A stretch of DNA of 64,000 nucleotides. It comes from Desulfotignum sp. Its GTDB lineage: Bacteria > Desulfobacterota > Desulfobacteria > Desulfobacterales > Desulfobacteraceae. Position 1 is the first letter of the stretch; each line of letters opens with the position of its first letter. The position numbers were made by a program, and so were the translations under genes. A model generated the notes under the pieces. It saw only the letters and a program-made list of their open reading frames with translations, did no database searches and was not told the origin of the DNA. Of this stretch, positions 50,001 through 58,004 are shown in pieces. Location: the NCBI GenBank assembly GCA_018399285.1, contig JAGYOW010000002.1, positions 82,818 to 146,817 of the forward strand. The letters are read 5' to 3'.

Positions 50001-50070
50001 CCCCGCCGCCGATCACCAGCACACGCCTGTCCTTGGACAGGATATTTTCTGAATTCTGATTCATTTGCAT
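47026..50070 (-). CDS. hdrA: HdrA-type FAD/FeS electron-transfer protein, double-length
   Basis: About 1014 residues built as two HdrA-like flavin modules in tandem: VIGGGVGGIRAALDLAE near the start, with NNCDLCTVSPHL and KCTACGECAKQFP after it, and VVGGGVTGMTAALKLADQG near 595. The C-terminus has two 4Fe-4S motifs (CASCLICVRVCPF and CHGCGVCAGECP). The first ferredoxin-like motif lacks the fourth Cys (F replaces it). HdrA proteins bifurcate or transfer electrons with HdrBC and MvhD. I take the ATG at 50070, which has AGG seven bases upstream; ATGs at 50085 and 50064 are alternatives. No hdrB or hdrC gene is in this operon. Confidence 0.9.
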   Translation of the reverse strand: MQMNQNSENILSKDRRVLVIGGGVGGIRAALDLAESRRNVLLIDKSYAIGGLMTQLDRTFPTNNCDLCTVSPHLSQGGREKYLEIKPMTCLTGLTGEAGAFSATLMTEPRYIDTEKCTACGECAKQFPDAVRFTPGLDPRAPTCMRYPQATPFAFSIDMSKITDVEALKKVCKAGAILPEDQPKKTVMDVASVVLSMGADLFDPNVLDNFGGGRFDNVVTGLEYERIMSASGPFQGNLVRKSDGKRPKKVAWIQCVGSRGINRADVPYCSSVCCMYALKEAMVTKERFGEDIETTIFFMDMRTHGKGYEEYYNRARDEYNVRMVRSRPHTILEKPDTKNLSIAYAVEDKSVQQNEEFDMVVLSTGFRVNSETKALAQNLGIQLNEHDFAESDHFNPVLTSRPGVYVCGVYESPKDIPETMVQASAAAAMAATNLPVSSAGLNGEDMFPPERDITGEDPRIGVFVCDCGFEIGGVLNVANVLDAVKTRPDVVVAEPVGYGCSSESMAKIEVMITKHKLNRVVIGGCSPRTHETKFQDLLRRVGLNRYLVEMVNLRDQNTWTHMNEPEKAQEKAVKLLQVGIAGVRTNHPLREHTLPMNQNALVVGGGVTGMTAALKLADQGIKTYIVERAPSLGGLARSLRKTIEGDDVAPFVQNLVDAVTAHSNIQVLTRSVIVDHSGMPGLFKTGIQTGVRMNYMQIDHGVTILATGALANRPPQYGLGTIDNVMTQLDMDSLLADEPEKVQAMDQIVMIQCVGSREEGNPNCSRICCQAAVKNALKIKAISPDTEVFILYRDMRTYGFLEDYYRKARDLGVKFIRFSLENRPRVRQDDGELVVGTHDYVLDSDIDIAADCVVLSTGLVADDENTEDLALMFHLPRTEDHYFLEDHVKLRPVDMAQRGFFLAGTAHSPKVIRECITQAQAAAGRAQTMLAKKEINLGACVAVVDEKKCASCLICVRVCPFDVPFINADGVSQIDADKCHGCGVCAGECPAKAIQLLAYEDDQILAKLDGLFER

Positions 50071-50167
50071 GAGTAACCTATTCATTTAAGGATATCCGTA
50101 TGCAGTCCAAACAGGCTCAACCGCCTCATGGCTGCAGCTCGGATCTCTTTTAAGTTAACGTTGCTTT

Positions 50168-51040
50168 CTACAGCCCGGCGCTGTCCAGAATGGCCGGCAG
50201 TTTGTCTTCCCACCCCAGAGCGGATATTTTGATACCCTGGGAAATCTCCTTGAGGCTGCGAATCATTTCACCGGCAATGGTCACACATTCCGTGTCACGG
50301 TCCTTGGCCTGACGTATCCGCCGGATCACATCTTCCGACAACCGGGAGGTGGGATCATTGATGGAAATATACCGGGCCATGCCAACGTTTTTCAACAGAA
50401 AAACCGAGGCAATCACCGGTACATTCAAAGAGGAGAACGCGTGTATGATCTTTTTATAAAAATCCAGGTCAAAAACCGGCTGCAGAACGATATATCCGGC
50501 GCCGGCAGCGATTTTTGCTCCAGCATCTGCCACGGCCTGAGTCAGCTGATCTTCATCGGCAATGGGCGGGGCCGCGATCCCCGGGATGAATTCCGGTTTA
50601 CCATGCAACTCAAACCCGGCCAGATCCGTTCCGGCCATCAGGGTCTGGATCATTTTCAGAATACCCAGTTCATCCACGTCATCCACAATTTTTGCGTCTG
50701 GGTGATCCCCATTGATCATTTCTTCCCCCTGCACCACCATGAGATTGTGAATCCCCAGCACATGGGCCGCCAGCAGATCTCCCTGAAGTGCCATCCGGTT
50801 TCTGTCCCGGCCGTACACATGGATGACGGGTTCCAATCCCTGCTGAGTCAGGACCGCTCCGCCGGCCAGCGCATTCAGATGCATGACACCCGTGTCCAGG
50901 TCCGGTAACACCACGGCATCCACACGGGATTTAAGAAACCTTGCATGGCTGATCATCTTGGATATATCAACGCCCTTGGGGGTATCCATTTCAGCCAGGA
51001 TTACCCGTTCCCCGGACGTCAGTTTTGCCTTGAAACTCAT
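50168..51040 (-). CDS. Second MetF-like methylenetetrahydrofolate reductase
   Basis: 290 residues from the ATG at 51040, which has AAGGA seven bases upstream. It keeps the barrel motifs of MetF (VILAEMDTPKG, GRDRNRMALQGDLLA, VVQGEEMINGDHPDA, YIVLQPVFDLDFY) but is clearly diverged from the MetF at 44968. It heads the operon hdrA-mvhD-metV-metF. A second isoform might act in the opposite direction or with a different pterin; this is inference. Confidence 0.85.
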   Translation of the reverse strand: MSFKAKLTSGERVILAEMDTPKGVDISKMISHARFLKSRVDAVVLPDLDTGVMHLNALAGGAVLTQQGLEPVIHVYGRDRNRMALQGDLLAAHVLGIHNLMVVQGEEMINGDHPDAKIVDDVDELGILKMIQTLMAGTDLAGFELHGKPEFIPGIAAPPIADEDQLTQAVADAGAKIAAGAGYIVLQPVFDLDFYKKIIHAFSSLNVPVIASVFLLKNVGMARYISINDPTSRLSEDVIRRIRQAKDRDTECVTIAGEMIRSLKEISQGIKISALGWEDKLPAILDSAGL

Positions 51041-51121
51041 ATACACATCCTTGTCTCATCTAAGTGTTTATAACAAAACCATACCATCCTGTAACTCTTC
51101 TTATTCATCAGCACGTTTAGT

Positions 51122-51150
51122 TGTATACGTTTTTTTCTAAAAATGTACAA
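51122..51150 (-). promoter_or_regulatory. Sigma-70 promoter of the metF2-hdrA-metVF operon
   Basis: TTGTAC (51150-51145), a 17-base spacer and TATACA (51127-51122) on the minus strand, about 80 bases upstream of the first ATG. The leader shows no SAM- or THF-riboswitch features that I can recognise. Confidence 0.6.
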
Positions 51151-51179
51151 TGAAAAAACCTTGACTTATTTGATTTTTT

Positions 51180-53600
51180 TTATCCACCGGGAATCAGTGC
51201 CAATGTCGACACCGTATGCCCGTTAATCGCCGAATCACTGAACCACCAGTATTTTTGTTCACCGGACATGTACGATGTTACCTGGTCTTTCTGGTGGGGA
51301 TGAAACATTCGGCCGGTCACCCCACCCGGGAGCACTGCCATGATTTTATCTGTATCGGCAAAATCCACCACCATCCGAAGGGACGCGCAATGGGTCACAA
51401 AAAACGGGGCATCAAAGTCATACCAACCCCGGTACAGGGTTTCACCGGATCCCCCCATGGACAAGGGGCCTTTTCCCAGCAACCGCCCGATCCATCCCTT
51501 TTGTGCCAAAGGATTTCTCAAAGACAACGTGTGAACCCTGCCCCAGTGCCAGCGGGTCATATCCGGCCCCAGTGCCGCTTCCAGAAATGCTCTGGCCCGG
51601 TGTCCGGCGATCAAAAAAAGATCGGTCAATGTTTCATTCTGATCCGGGGTACGCACATCGTCAAACCAGATGGACCGGCCCTCCAGAATCATATGCTGCA
51701 ACCGCTCCTGCCAGAAATACCAGGTATTGAGCAACAGATCACTGTCAGCATCTTTCAGCTCGTCCTCGACCACCGCCTTGGCAAAAAACCGGTACACGGT
51801 CTGGAAAATAGCCGGGCCTGCCGTATCCGGATCATCCTGATAATCCCAGTCAGAAAGAATGGCACCCATTTCCCGGGTATCTGGATGCTGCATCAGTGCG
51901 TCAATCATTTTCGGGGCGATGATCCGGGCCATGGGATTCAACGTATCCCGCTGAAACATCCACATATGGTCCGGCGTTTTGCGGCCGGGCATGGCCATCA
52001 GTTCCTTGAGCCGGCCATACCGGTAACGCGGGGCAAAATAGGAGGAATAATAATAAGGATAATCTTGAGGCACGGTTTTATGATTGCAGGTGCCGATCCA
52101 TCCGGCTGACGGGTCCATGGCCGCCGGCATCTGATCATCAGGAATCCATCCCTGCCAGGGATCGCCGGTACCGGAAACCGGGGATAAAAACGTGCCATGC
52201 CCTTTTTGTCGGATGGGCACACGGCCGGATACCTGATAACCGATCCGGCCCTGATCATCGGCAAACACCCAGTTCAAACAGACCATGGAAAGTTGTTTCA
52301 ACGCATTTTTTAAATCCACACTGTTTTTTGCCTCAAGAATATCCACCAGCCCTATTTCCGGCCCCATGGTTTCGGCAGGGGCAAACCGCAAAGATACCGG
52401 CGGGTGGGACGGCAGGTTGTCAAATACATCTGTGACAATGGGGCCTCTTTCAGTGGCGCGGACGATAAATTCATGTTTGGCAAACCCGCCCGGATCCGAG
52501 GAATCTTTGAGCTTCACTGTTTCTTTTCGGGTTTCAAATGGCAGGGACCGGTTGTTTGAAAGATATCGTCCCGGATGATCGGGATCCGGTTGTTCCAGAT
52601 ACAGGTCCTGAATATCCGCGTAATTGTTGGTCATGCTTAAAGCAATGTGTGAGGTCCGGCCCATGGCCATGCCGGGGATACCCGGGATGTTCACCCCCAC
52701 CGCCCGAATTCCCGGGCAGATCAGTCCGATGGGATACCAGACTCCGGGCAGCATCCGAGGATCCAAGTGGGTATCACCGCACAGCAGGGCTGCCCCGGTG
52801 GCGGACAGATCCGGAGACACGGCCCAGTTATTGCTGCCGGCCCGCAAATACCGATCCGGAAAATAAGCGGCCATCCGGGAAATCCGGGCGTCAGTTCCAA
52901 AGGGTTGATCACCCAGGGTCGGCATCTGCCATTCGCCGGTGTCACCGGGATCATCCGGATGGATATTAAGGGGCAGTATCCGCCGGGTTTTGTCATATCC
53001 CACCGCGTGTAAAAGCATCTGGATGATCACTTCGGTATCCAGATTGGCGGCCGTGGCATATCCCAGATAATACAACAGGCTCAAGGAATCGGAAATATCC
53101 CATTTTTCCGGAGAGATCCCTGCCAGCCGGAACTCCAGATGCCTGTTATGGGGTGTGATATCAATAAACGCATTGATGCCGTCCACATATCGCTGAAACC
53201 GGGCCGCGGTTTCAGGATTGAGTATTGCCGCCTGTTTTTCTGCCAGGCGGTCCAGACCGATGGTGCGCATGCGCATGTCCTGATCCCGGGCGATTTTTCC
53301 TGCCAGCTCACCGGTCCGGCCCTGGATCAGCAGTCGAATCAAATGCATCTGAAACAGCCGGTCCTGGGCAGTCACAAATCCCTGGGCTAAAAGCAGGTCA
53401 TCCAGATTTTGTGCCCGGATAAAGGCCATGCCTTTTTCATCCCGCTGAACCGTGACCGGGCCGGTCAAACCGGGCAGATTCAGGGTCCCCCGGGTCTGAT
53501 ACCGATTCAGCAAAGACAGTCCGCCTGTCCCGAGAATCACCAGCACTGCACACCATATCAATATGGTAAAAATCCGGTGTATCCGGGAACCAGGGGTCAA
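51180..53600 (-). CDS. Penicillin acylase family N-terminal-nucleophile hydrolase
   Basis: 806 residues. A membrane segment near 10-30 suggests export or anchoring. The alpha chain is followed by the autoprocessing Ser256 in GSNNWAV, which becomes the N-terminal nucleophile of the beta chain, and CGDTHLDPRMPG-type residues follow. Family members cleave amide-linked acyl groups, including acyl-homoserine lactones and beta-lactams; the substrate here is unknown. The start is a TTG at 53600 with GAGG six bases upstream, one base after the stop of the regulator gene, so translation is coupled. Confidence 0.85.
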   Translation of the reverse strand: MTPGSRIHRIFTILIWCAVLVILGTGGLSLLNRYQTRGTLNLPGLTGPVTVQRDEKGMAFIRAQNLDDLLLAQGFVTAQDRLFQMHLIRLLIQGRTGELAGKIARDQDMRMRTIGLDRLAEKQAAILNPETAARFQRYVDGINAFIDITPHNRHLEFRLAGISPEKWDISDSLSLLYYLGYATAANLDTEVIIQMLLHAVGYDKTRRILPLNIHPDDPGDTGEWQMPTLGDQPFGTDARISRMAAYFPDRYLRAGSNNWAVSPDLSATGAALLCGDTHLDPRMLPGVWYPIGLICPGIRAVGVNIPGIPGMAMGRTSHIALSMTNNYADIQDLYLEQPDPDHPGRYLSNNRSLPFETRKETVKLKDSSDPGGFAKHEFIVRATERGPIVTDVFDNLPSHPPVSLRFAPAETMGPEIGLVDILEAKNSVDLKNALKQLSMVCLNWVFADDQGRIGYQVSGRVPIRQKGHGTFLSPVSGTGDPWQGWIPDDQMPAAMDPSAGWIGTCNHKTVPQDYPYYYSSYFAPRYRYGRLKELMAMPGRKTPDHMWMFQRDTLNPMARIIAPKMIDALMQHPDTREMGAILSDWDYQDDPDTAGPAIFQTVYRFFAKAVVEDELKDADSDLLLNTWYFWQERLQHMILEGRSIWFDDVRTPDQNETLTDLFLIAGHRARAFLEAALGPDMTRWHWGRVHTLSLRNPLAQKGWIGRLLGKGPLSMGGSGETLYRGWYDFDAPFFVTHCASLRMVVDFADTDKIMAVLPGGVTGRMFHPHQKDQVTSYMSGEQKYWWFSDSAINGHTVSTLALIPGG

Positions 53601-53601
53601 T

Positions 53602-54972
53602 CTATGCCTCTTGTTGAGAAATGATCCGCAGTTTGCGCCACAGCGCGGCCCGGCTGATCCCCAGAATTTCCGCCGCTTTTGTCTTGTTGCCGCCTGTGAT
53701 CTTCAACGCCGTGAGAATGTGCTGCTGTTCCATTTTGTGCAAAGTGAGAAACGGCTGATTTTTGTCAGCAGGTTCCGGGATGCCGACAGGGGTCAGACGC
53801 CGGGGAAGATGCCGGGGTTCGATCTCCCTTCCGTCAGCCAGAATTACGGCCCGTTCGATGATGTGCCGCAGCTCACGGATATTGCCGGGAAAAGCATAAG
53901 CATCAAAAATTGTGTACACCGTGTCCGAAACAGAAGTTACCTGTTTTTGGAAGGTCTGGTTGAACCGGTTGATAAAATACCGGCACAGGATGGGAATATC
54001 CTCTTTTCTGTCCCGCAGGGCCGGTATTTCAAGCTCGATACCCCGGATCTTCTGGTACAGGTCCCGGCTGAACCGGCCCTGGGAAACTTTTTTTTCCAGA
54101 TTGTCCTGGGTTGCTGCAATAAACCGGACATCCATGGGGGGGACATCGCCATCCAACACTGTTCCTGACTGTTTCCGGTTCAGTATCTGGATCATATCCT
54201 GCTGGGTATGGGCCGGCATGTTTTCAATATGATCCAGGAGGATGGTACCGGAAAAAACGGTCTGCATCTCATTGTCATCTCCTGACTGGGGGCCCAGGGA
54301 GGCCACAAGTTCCCTGAACCGGAAATCATTACTGAAACATCCACAGTCAAAGGCCAGGAACCGCTGGTTTTTCCGATGCCCCAACTGGTGGATGGTTCTG
54401 GCAGCCAATTCTTTGCCGGCTCCGATTTCCCCATAGATGATAATGGTGCAGTCCAGCTCGGAAAGTCGGCGGATATTTTTAAGCAGCCGCTGCATTTCCG
54501 GTGTTTCACCAATGATCCGGGACAGATTCTGTTTGCCTGTTTCTGCTGCCTCTGTTTCCAGAGGTATGCCGGCACCGGATGAAGGCGGGTTGATCATAAA
54601 CACATTGCCGTCTTTACCGGATTTTTTTATCACATCCCACAAACCGGCCATGGCATCTTTTTCAAAATACATGGCGCCTAAGGCCTCGGTGGCCTGTCTG
54701 GCTTTTTCACTGCCGTATCCGGTGAGCAGCACGGTTTTCAGGTCCGGGACCATCTCCTTGAGTTTGATGATGGTCACCAGACCGTCCATATCCGGCATTT
54801 TCAAATCCACAATGGCCAGGTCGACGCGGGTCTTTTTCGCAATCTCCAGGGCTTTGATGCCCGAGGATGCCTTGATGGGTACAAAGCCCAGCAGCGAGAT
54901 GCGCTGGGCCATGGAGTTGAGCAGCCGTTCTTCATCATCCACCAGCAGAATATGTTTTTTATTGTCTGTCAT
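53602..54972 (-). CDS. NtrC-type response regulator with degenerate AAA+ domain
   Basis: 456 residues: receiver (Asp56 in VDLKMP, Thr in LLTG), AAA+ domain and Fis-type HTH (KTKAAEILGISRAALWRKLR). Walker A is intact (GEIGAGKE, 181-188), but Walker B reads LLDHI instead of LDE, and the GAFTGA sigma-54-contact loop, expected near residues 205-235, is missing, along with the usual LFGHE motif. It is therefore unlikely to activate sigma-54 RNA polymerase in the normal way and may act as a repressor or on sigma-70 promoters, as TyrR-like proteins do. It lies between the SLC13 permease and the acylase. Confidence 0.85.
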   Translation of the reverse strand: MTDNKKHILLVDDEERLLNSMAQRISLLGFVPIKASSGIKALEIAKKTRVDLAIVDLKMPDMDGLVTIIKLKEMVPDLKTVLLTGYGSEKARQATEALGAMYFEKDAMAGLWDVIKKSGKDGNVFMINPPSSGAGIPLETEAAETGKQNLSRIIGETPEMQRLLKNIRRLSELDCTIIIYGEIGAGKELAARTIHQLGHRKNQRFLAFDCGCFSNDFRFRELVASLGPQSGDDNEMQTVFSGTILLDHIENMPAHTQQDMIQILNRKQSGTVLDGDVPPMDVRFIAATQDNLEKKVSQGRFSRDLYQKIRGIELEIPALRDRKEDIPILCRYFINRFNQTFQKQVTSVSDTVYTIFDAYAFPGNIRELRHIIERAVILADGREIEPRHLPRRLTPVGIPEPADKNQPFLTLHKMEQQHILTALKITGGNKTKAAEILGISRAALWRKLRIISQQEA

Positions 54973-55010
54973 CTGTATCCACTATATACATCAAAATGAA
55001 AAATCAGATA

Positions 55011-56819
55011 TTATACGCCATAGAACAGATAAATCATCAATAATTCCACAAAAAGAAAAATAAATGTCATAACAATACCCGCTTTTGCATAGTCCACGGT
55101 TCGGTAACCCCCGGGCCGCATCACCAGGGCGTTCACCTGGTGTGTGGGTAGAATAAAGCTGTTGGATGCGGAAAGGCCGACAACCAGAGCCGCCATTCTT
55201 GGGTCCGCTCCGGCCATCATCGCCATGTTCATGCAAAGGGGAACCAGAAGCACGGTGGCACCGACGTTGGAAATGACCAGGGTAAAAAAGGTAGTCATGA
55301 TACCGATCACTGCCAGCAGCACAATCGGGACCGGTGTTCCCACAAGACCTAAGACCCCCTGAGCGATAAAGGCGGCAGTGCCGCTCTTTTCAAAGGCAAT
55401 ACCCAGCGGAATCAGCCCGCCGAGAAGAAACACCGTCATCCAATCCACAGCCCCGTATGCCTCATCAATGGTGAGAACCCCTGTGATGATCATGCCCAAG
55501 GCCCCTGACATCAATGCCACGGCCAGGGCGGTATCAAAGAAAATGACCTGAAAAAGGGCAATGGCAAGCCAAATAACCGCAAACACCGCTTTCTGAGGAC
55601 GAAGAATTTCTCCTTCCAGCGGGGATGCAAAAACCAGAGACCGTGGTTTCGGTTTATTGTTCAGAATATGAAATTTATCCCAGGGCCCCTGGAGAAGCAA
55701 TGTATCTCCCTTGCTCAGTGGAATATAGGTCAGTCCGCTGTAAAATTTTTTATTGTCTTTGAACAGAACCAGTGGATTGAGTTGATAATGCTCTTTAAAA
55801 CTCACCTCATTCAACGTCTTGCCGATCAAATCAGATCTGGGGGTAACAACCGCTTCCGCCACCCCTGCATTTGTATTGGCAAGGGTATCGGCAAATGTTT
55901 CCAGCGTATCTTTTATCTGCCAGCCGTATTCTTCTGCCAGTTTTTGAATATTTTCCCATTTGCCTGCAACAGCAACATCACAGTTGGCAGAAACTGCTTC
56001 GTTACTTCGAGGAACATGATTGACCGTCTTGACGGAAGGAGAGCTGATCCCGATCACCGTGACCAGAAATTTCGCCCTGACAGTCAGTTCCTCAAGCGTT
56101 CCAGTGACACCGGTATCAGGCACATGCAGTTCCACAATACTGTTGACCCCCTGGTATTCTCTGGTCAGCATTTCAGATGCCCCTTTATTGAATTGTCCGG
56201 TCTGGGCAGGCAGAACAAATTTGCCGAACACCACAAAATACAGCAGCGCTGCCGCAACCAGGGCCAGTCCGATGGGCGTCTGGGTAAAAAGCCCGAAAGG
56301 TGCCAGTTTTTCTCCGCCGACCACCATCAGGTCATTCAACAAAATGGTGGGACTTGCCCCGACCAGGGTAATGGTACCACCGATAATGGCACAGAACGCC
56401 ATGGGCATCAGCACTCTGGATGAGGGGATTCCCAGGCGTTTGGATATCCTCTGGGTGACGGGCAGAAACAATGCGGCCGCCCCGATATTCTGCAGCAAAC
56501 TTGAAATCAGGGCGACGGAACCGGCAATAAACAGAATGATTCTGTTTTCACTTTTGCCGGCCAGGGCCATGATCGGCTTTGCCACATTGTTCATCACACC
56601 GGTTTTATCAAGGCCTGCGCCGATGATGATAACAGCGATAATGGAACAGACCGCGTTGCTGGAAAGTCCTGAAAAGGCTTCATTTGGTGTAACCAGGCCG
56701 ATAAGGGGAAGCAGCACCATCATCATGATTCCCACAACATCTACTCTGACCCATTCAAAAACAAATAAAAAAATAACAAAAACAAGGACTGTCATTGTCA
56801 ATATCATATCAGGTGTCAT
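55011..56819 (-). CDS. SLC13/DASS-family anion permease with TrkA-C domains
   Basis: 602 residues. About eleven hydrophobic segments are split by a cytoplasmic insert (about 220-390) containing two TrkA-C/RCK_C domains (ELTVRAKFLVT region and DLIGKTLNEVSFKEHY region). Conserved SNAVCSI and a second SNVGATVLL carry the Ser-Asn-type motifs of DASS transporters. Substrates of the family include sulfate and dicarboxylates; in a sulfate reducer sulfate uptake is plausible but not shown. GGAG lies about ten bases before the ATG. Upstream is a heptanucleotide repeat that may control its expression. Confidence 0.87.
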   Translation of the reverse strand: MTPDMILTMTVLVFVIFLFVFEWVRVDVVGIMMMVLLPLIGLVTPNEAFSGLSSNAVCSIIAVIIIGAGLDKTGVMNNVAKPIMALAGKSENRIILFIAGSVALISSLLQNIGAAALFLPVTQRISKRLGIPSSRVLMPMAFCAIIGGTITLVGASPTILLNDLMVVGGEKLAPFGLFTQTPIGLALVAAALLYFVVFGKFVLPAQTGQFNKGASEMLTREYQGVNSIVELHVPDTGVTGTLEELTVRAKFLVTVIGISSPSVKTVNHVPRSNEAVSANCDVAVAGKWENIQKLAEEYGWQIKDTLETFADTLANTNAGVAEAVVTPRSDLIGKTLNEVSFKEHYQLNPLVLFKDNKKFYSGLTYIPLSKGDTLLLQGPWDKFHILNNKPKPRSLVFASPLEGEILRPQKAVFAVIWLAIALFQVIFFDTALAVALMSGALGMIITGVLTIDEAYGAVDWMTVFLLGGLIPLGIAFEKSGTAAFIAQGVLGLVGTPVPIVLLAVIGIMTTFFTLVISNVGATVLLVPLCMNMAMMAGADPRMAALVVGLSASNSFILPTHQVNALVMRPGGYRTVDYAKAGIVMTFIFLFVELLMIYLFYGV

Positions 56820-56841
56820 TCAAATCATTCTCCGTTCAATG

Positions 56842-56906
56842 GTTATATGAAAGTTTTAAGTTTTAAGTTTTAAGTTTTAAGTTTTAAGTTTTAAGTTTTA
56901 AGTCAA
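56842..56906 (-). promoter_or_regulatory. Split promoter-like boxes around the heptanucleotide repeat
   Basis: TTGACT (56906-56901) and TATAAC (56847-56842) on the minus strand lie either side of the repeat, 53 bases apart. This spacing is too long to work as drawn. Losing five 7-base units would give 18, near the optimum of 17. Confidence 0.35.
56851..56903. repeat. Perfect (AAGTTTT)7 tandem repeat
   Basis: Seven perfect copies of AAGTTTT from 56851 to 56899 followed by AAGT, 53 bases without any interruption. It starts 32 bases upstream of the SLC13 permease ATG. Tandem repeats of this kind are prone to slippage and, when between promoter boxes, produce on/off or graded expression in known phase-variable genes. 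Confidence 0.95.
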
Positions 56907-56998
56907 TACCTGACTGCTTATACTTTCATCATTTGCTTTGGTCTCTTAGACCATAATGGTTATTGTGAGATAATTCCCGATGGAAAAACCGGGTCAGG

Positions 56999-57079
56999 CT
57001 ATTTTTCTTCCGGAAAAAATAACAGAGCACAGGAAACCACACAAATCAGTACCATTCCAAAAACAAACTGAGTATCCAT
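56999..57079 (-). CDS. 26-residue single-pass membrane microprotein
   Basis: ATG at 57079, stop TAG at 56999-57001. The 26 residues consist of a short polar start (MDTQ), a continuous hydrophobic helix of about 18 residues with two Cys, and an acidic tail (PEEK). AAGGGGG stands six bases before the ATG, a strong ribosome site, immediately after the stop of the frameshifted receiver gene. It is followed by the repeat and the SLC13 permease, which suggests a small accessory subunit of that transporter, by analogy with known symporter microproteins. No homolog is recognised with certainty. Confidence 0.6.
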   Translation of the reverse strand: MDTQFVFGMVLICVVSCALLFFPEEK

Positions 57080-57089
57080 AATTTCCCCC

Positions 57090-57525
57090 TTAATCTATGG
57101 CATATACACAGGTCTGTGCAATAACCGGCTTTGTTTCTTCTGTAGATTTCAGGCTGTTCAGAATTTTCTGAAAAATCCCCAGAAACTCCCCATATCCTCT
57201 TTTTTCAAAATAAACGGATTCCAGTGTTTCGGTGGCTTCCTTGAGTTTTGCATCCCCATGGCCGGTGAGCAGGGAACTGGATATGGTACTGTCAATTTCT
57301 TTCAACCTGGCAATCAGATCCAGGCCGTTCATATCCGGCAACCGCTGGTCGATAATTGCCAGATGGACCGTTTTGTCACCCGCAGAATATCAAGCGCTTC
57401 TTTGCCATTTAAAGCGTTGAGTGGACCATGACCCTGTAGCCTGATTCTTTCCGCCAACGCATTCAGAAATCTGGGGTTATCATCCACCAGCAATATGTAG
57501 AATGTCTTGCAGATCAGGGCTGAAT
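57090..57525 (-). pseudogene. Frameshifted receiver-domain response regulator
   Basis: Two overlapping frames together make one receiver domain. The first has ILLVDDNPRFLNALAERI and NGKEALDIL; the second continues with LAIIDQRLPDMNGLDLIARL, LLTGHGDAK and YFEKRGYG. The break lies near the ACAAAACGG at about 57370-57380, where one base in an A run seems lost or gained. The stop TAA is ten bases before the microprotein ATG. Either a recent inactivating frameshift or a sequencing error. It resembles the receiver part of the regulator at 53602-54972. Confidence 0.75.
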
Positions 57526-58004
57526 CTTGATTTCCGGATCCGGCCTTTCCTTTTGCCATACCGGCCGGATTTTCCGTGATGATATATTCCGGTTTACCGT
57601 GTTCATTTATGACAGCGTCAATGGCGGTATCAATATCGGAATAATGTACCGCGCAGAAAGAATTCAAGTCCCTGCTCTCCAGCTTTGCGCGGAATTTTCC
57701 ACATTCCGGTCGGCATTTTTAAATTCATCCAAAGCACATCTCATGGGCGTTTGAAAAATTCGGTGACATCATGCGTGAGGTTGGCACAATTCACAGCAAT
57801 GATGCCGCATCCATCCGTTCAGCCATCTCGATAGTGTAGGGAAACCATGTTTTCGGAAACAGACTCTCATATGTGGCAACAGCGATGTTTCGTTGTGCAT
57901 TGTTATCAGATGCCTCCGCCTGTATTTCGGGTCTGGGCGGCTGTCGGCCCCCGAACTATCCTTTTTTTCTTTTTTTTTTTCTTAGATTTATTAAACAATT
58001 TCAT
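57526..58004 (-). pseudogene. Broken unrecognised gene, small soluble protein
   Basis: From ATG 58004 the minus strand begins MKLFNKSKKKK, then enters an A-rich run (T-run on the plus strand, 57960-57980) and shifts frame several times. Readable pieces include NIAVATYESLFPKTWFPYTIEMA, LAVNCANLTHDVTEFFKRP and IDTAIDAVINEHGKPEYIITENPA (the last in a frame that joins the receiver gene). Together they suggest one small protein of some 140 residues, vaguely like a universal-stress-type fold, but I do not recognise the family. The A-run and downstream shifts suggest slippage or base-calling errors. Confidence 0.4.

Noticed and set aside
57960..57980. Long T run considered as a slippery element or phase-variable tract
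   Set aside because: It is part of a damaged gene with many other shifts, so no separate switching role can be claimed.
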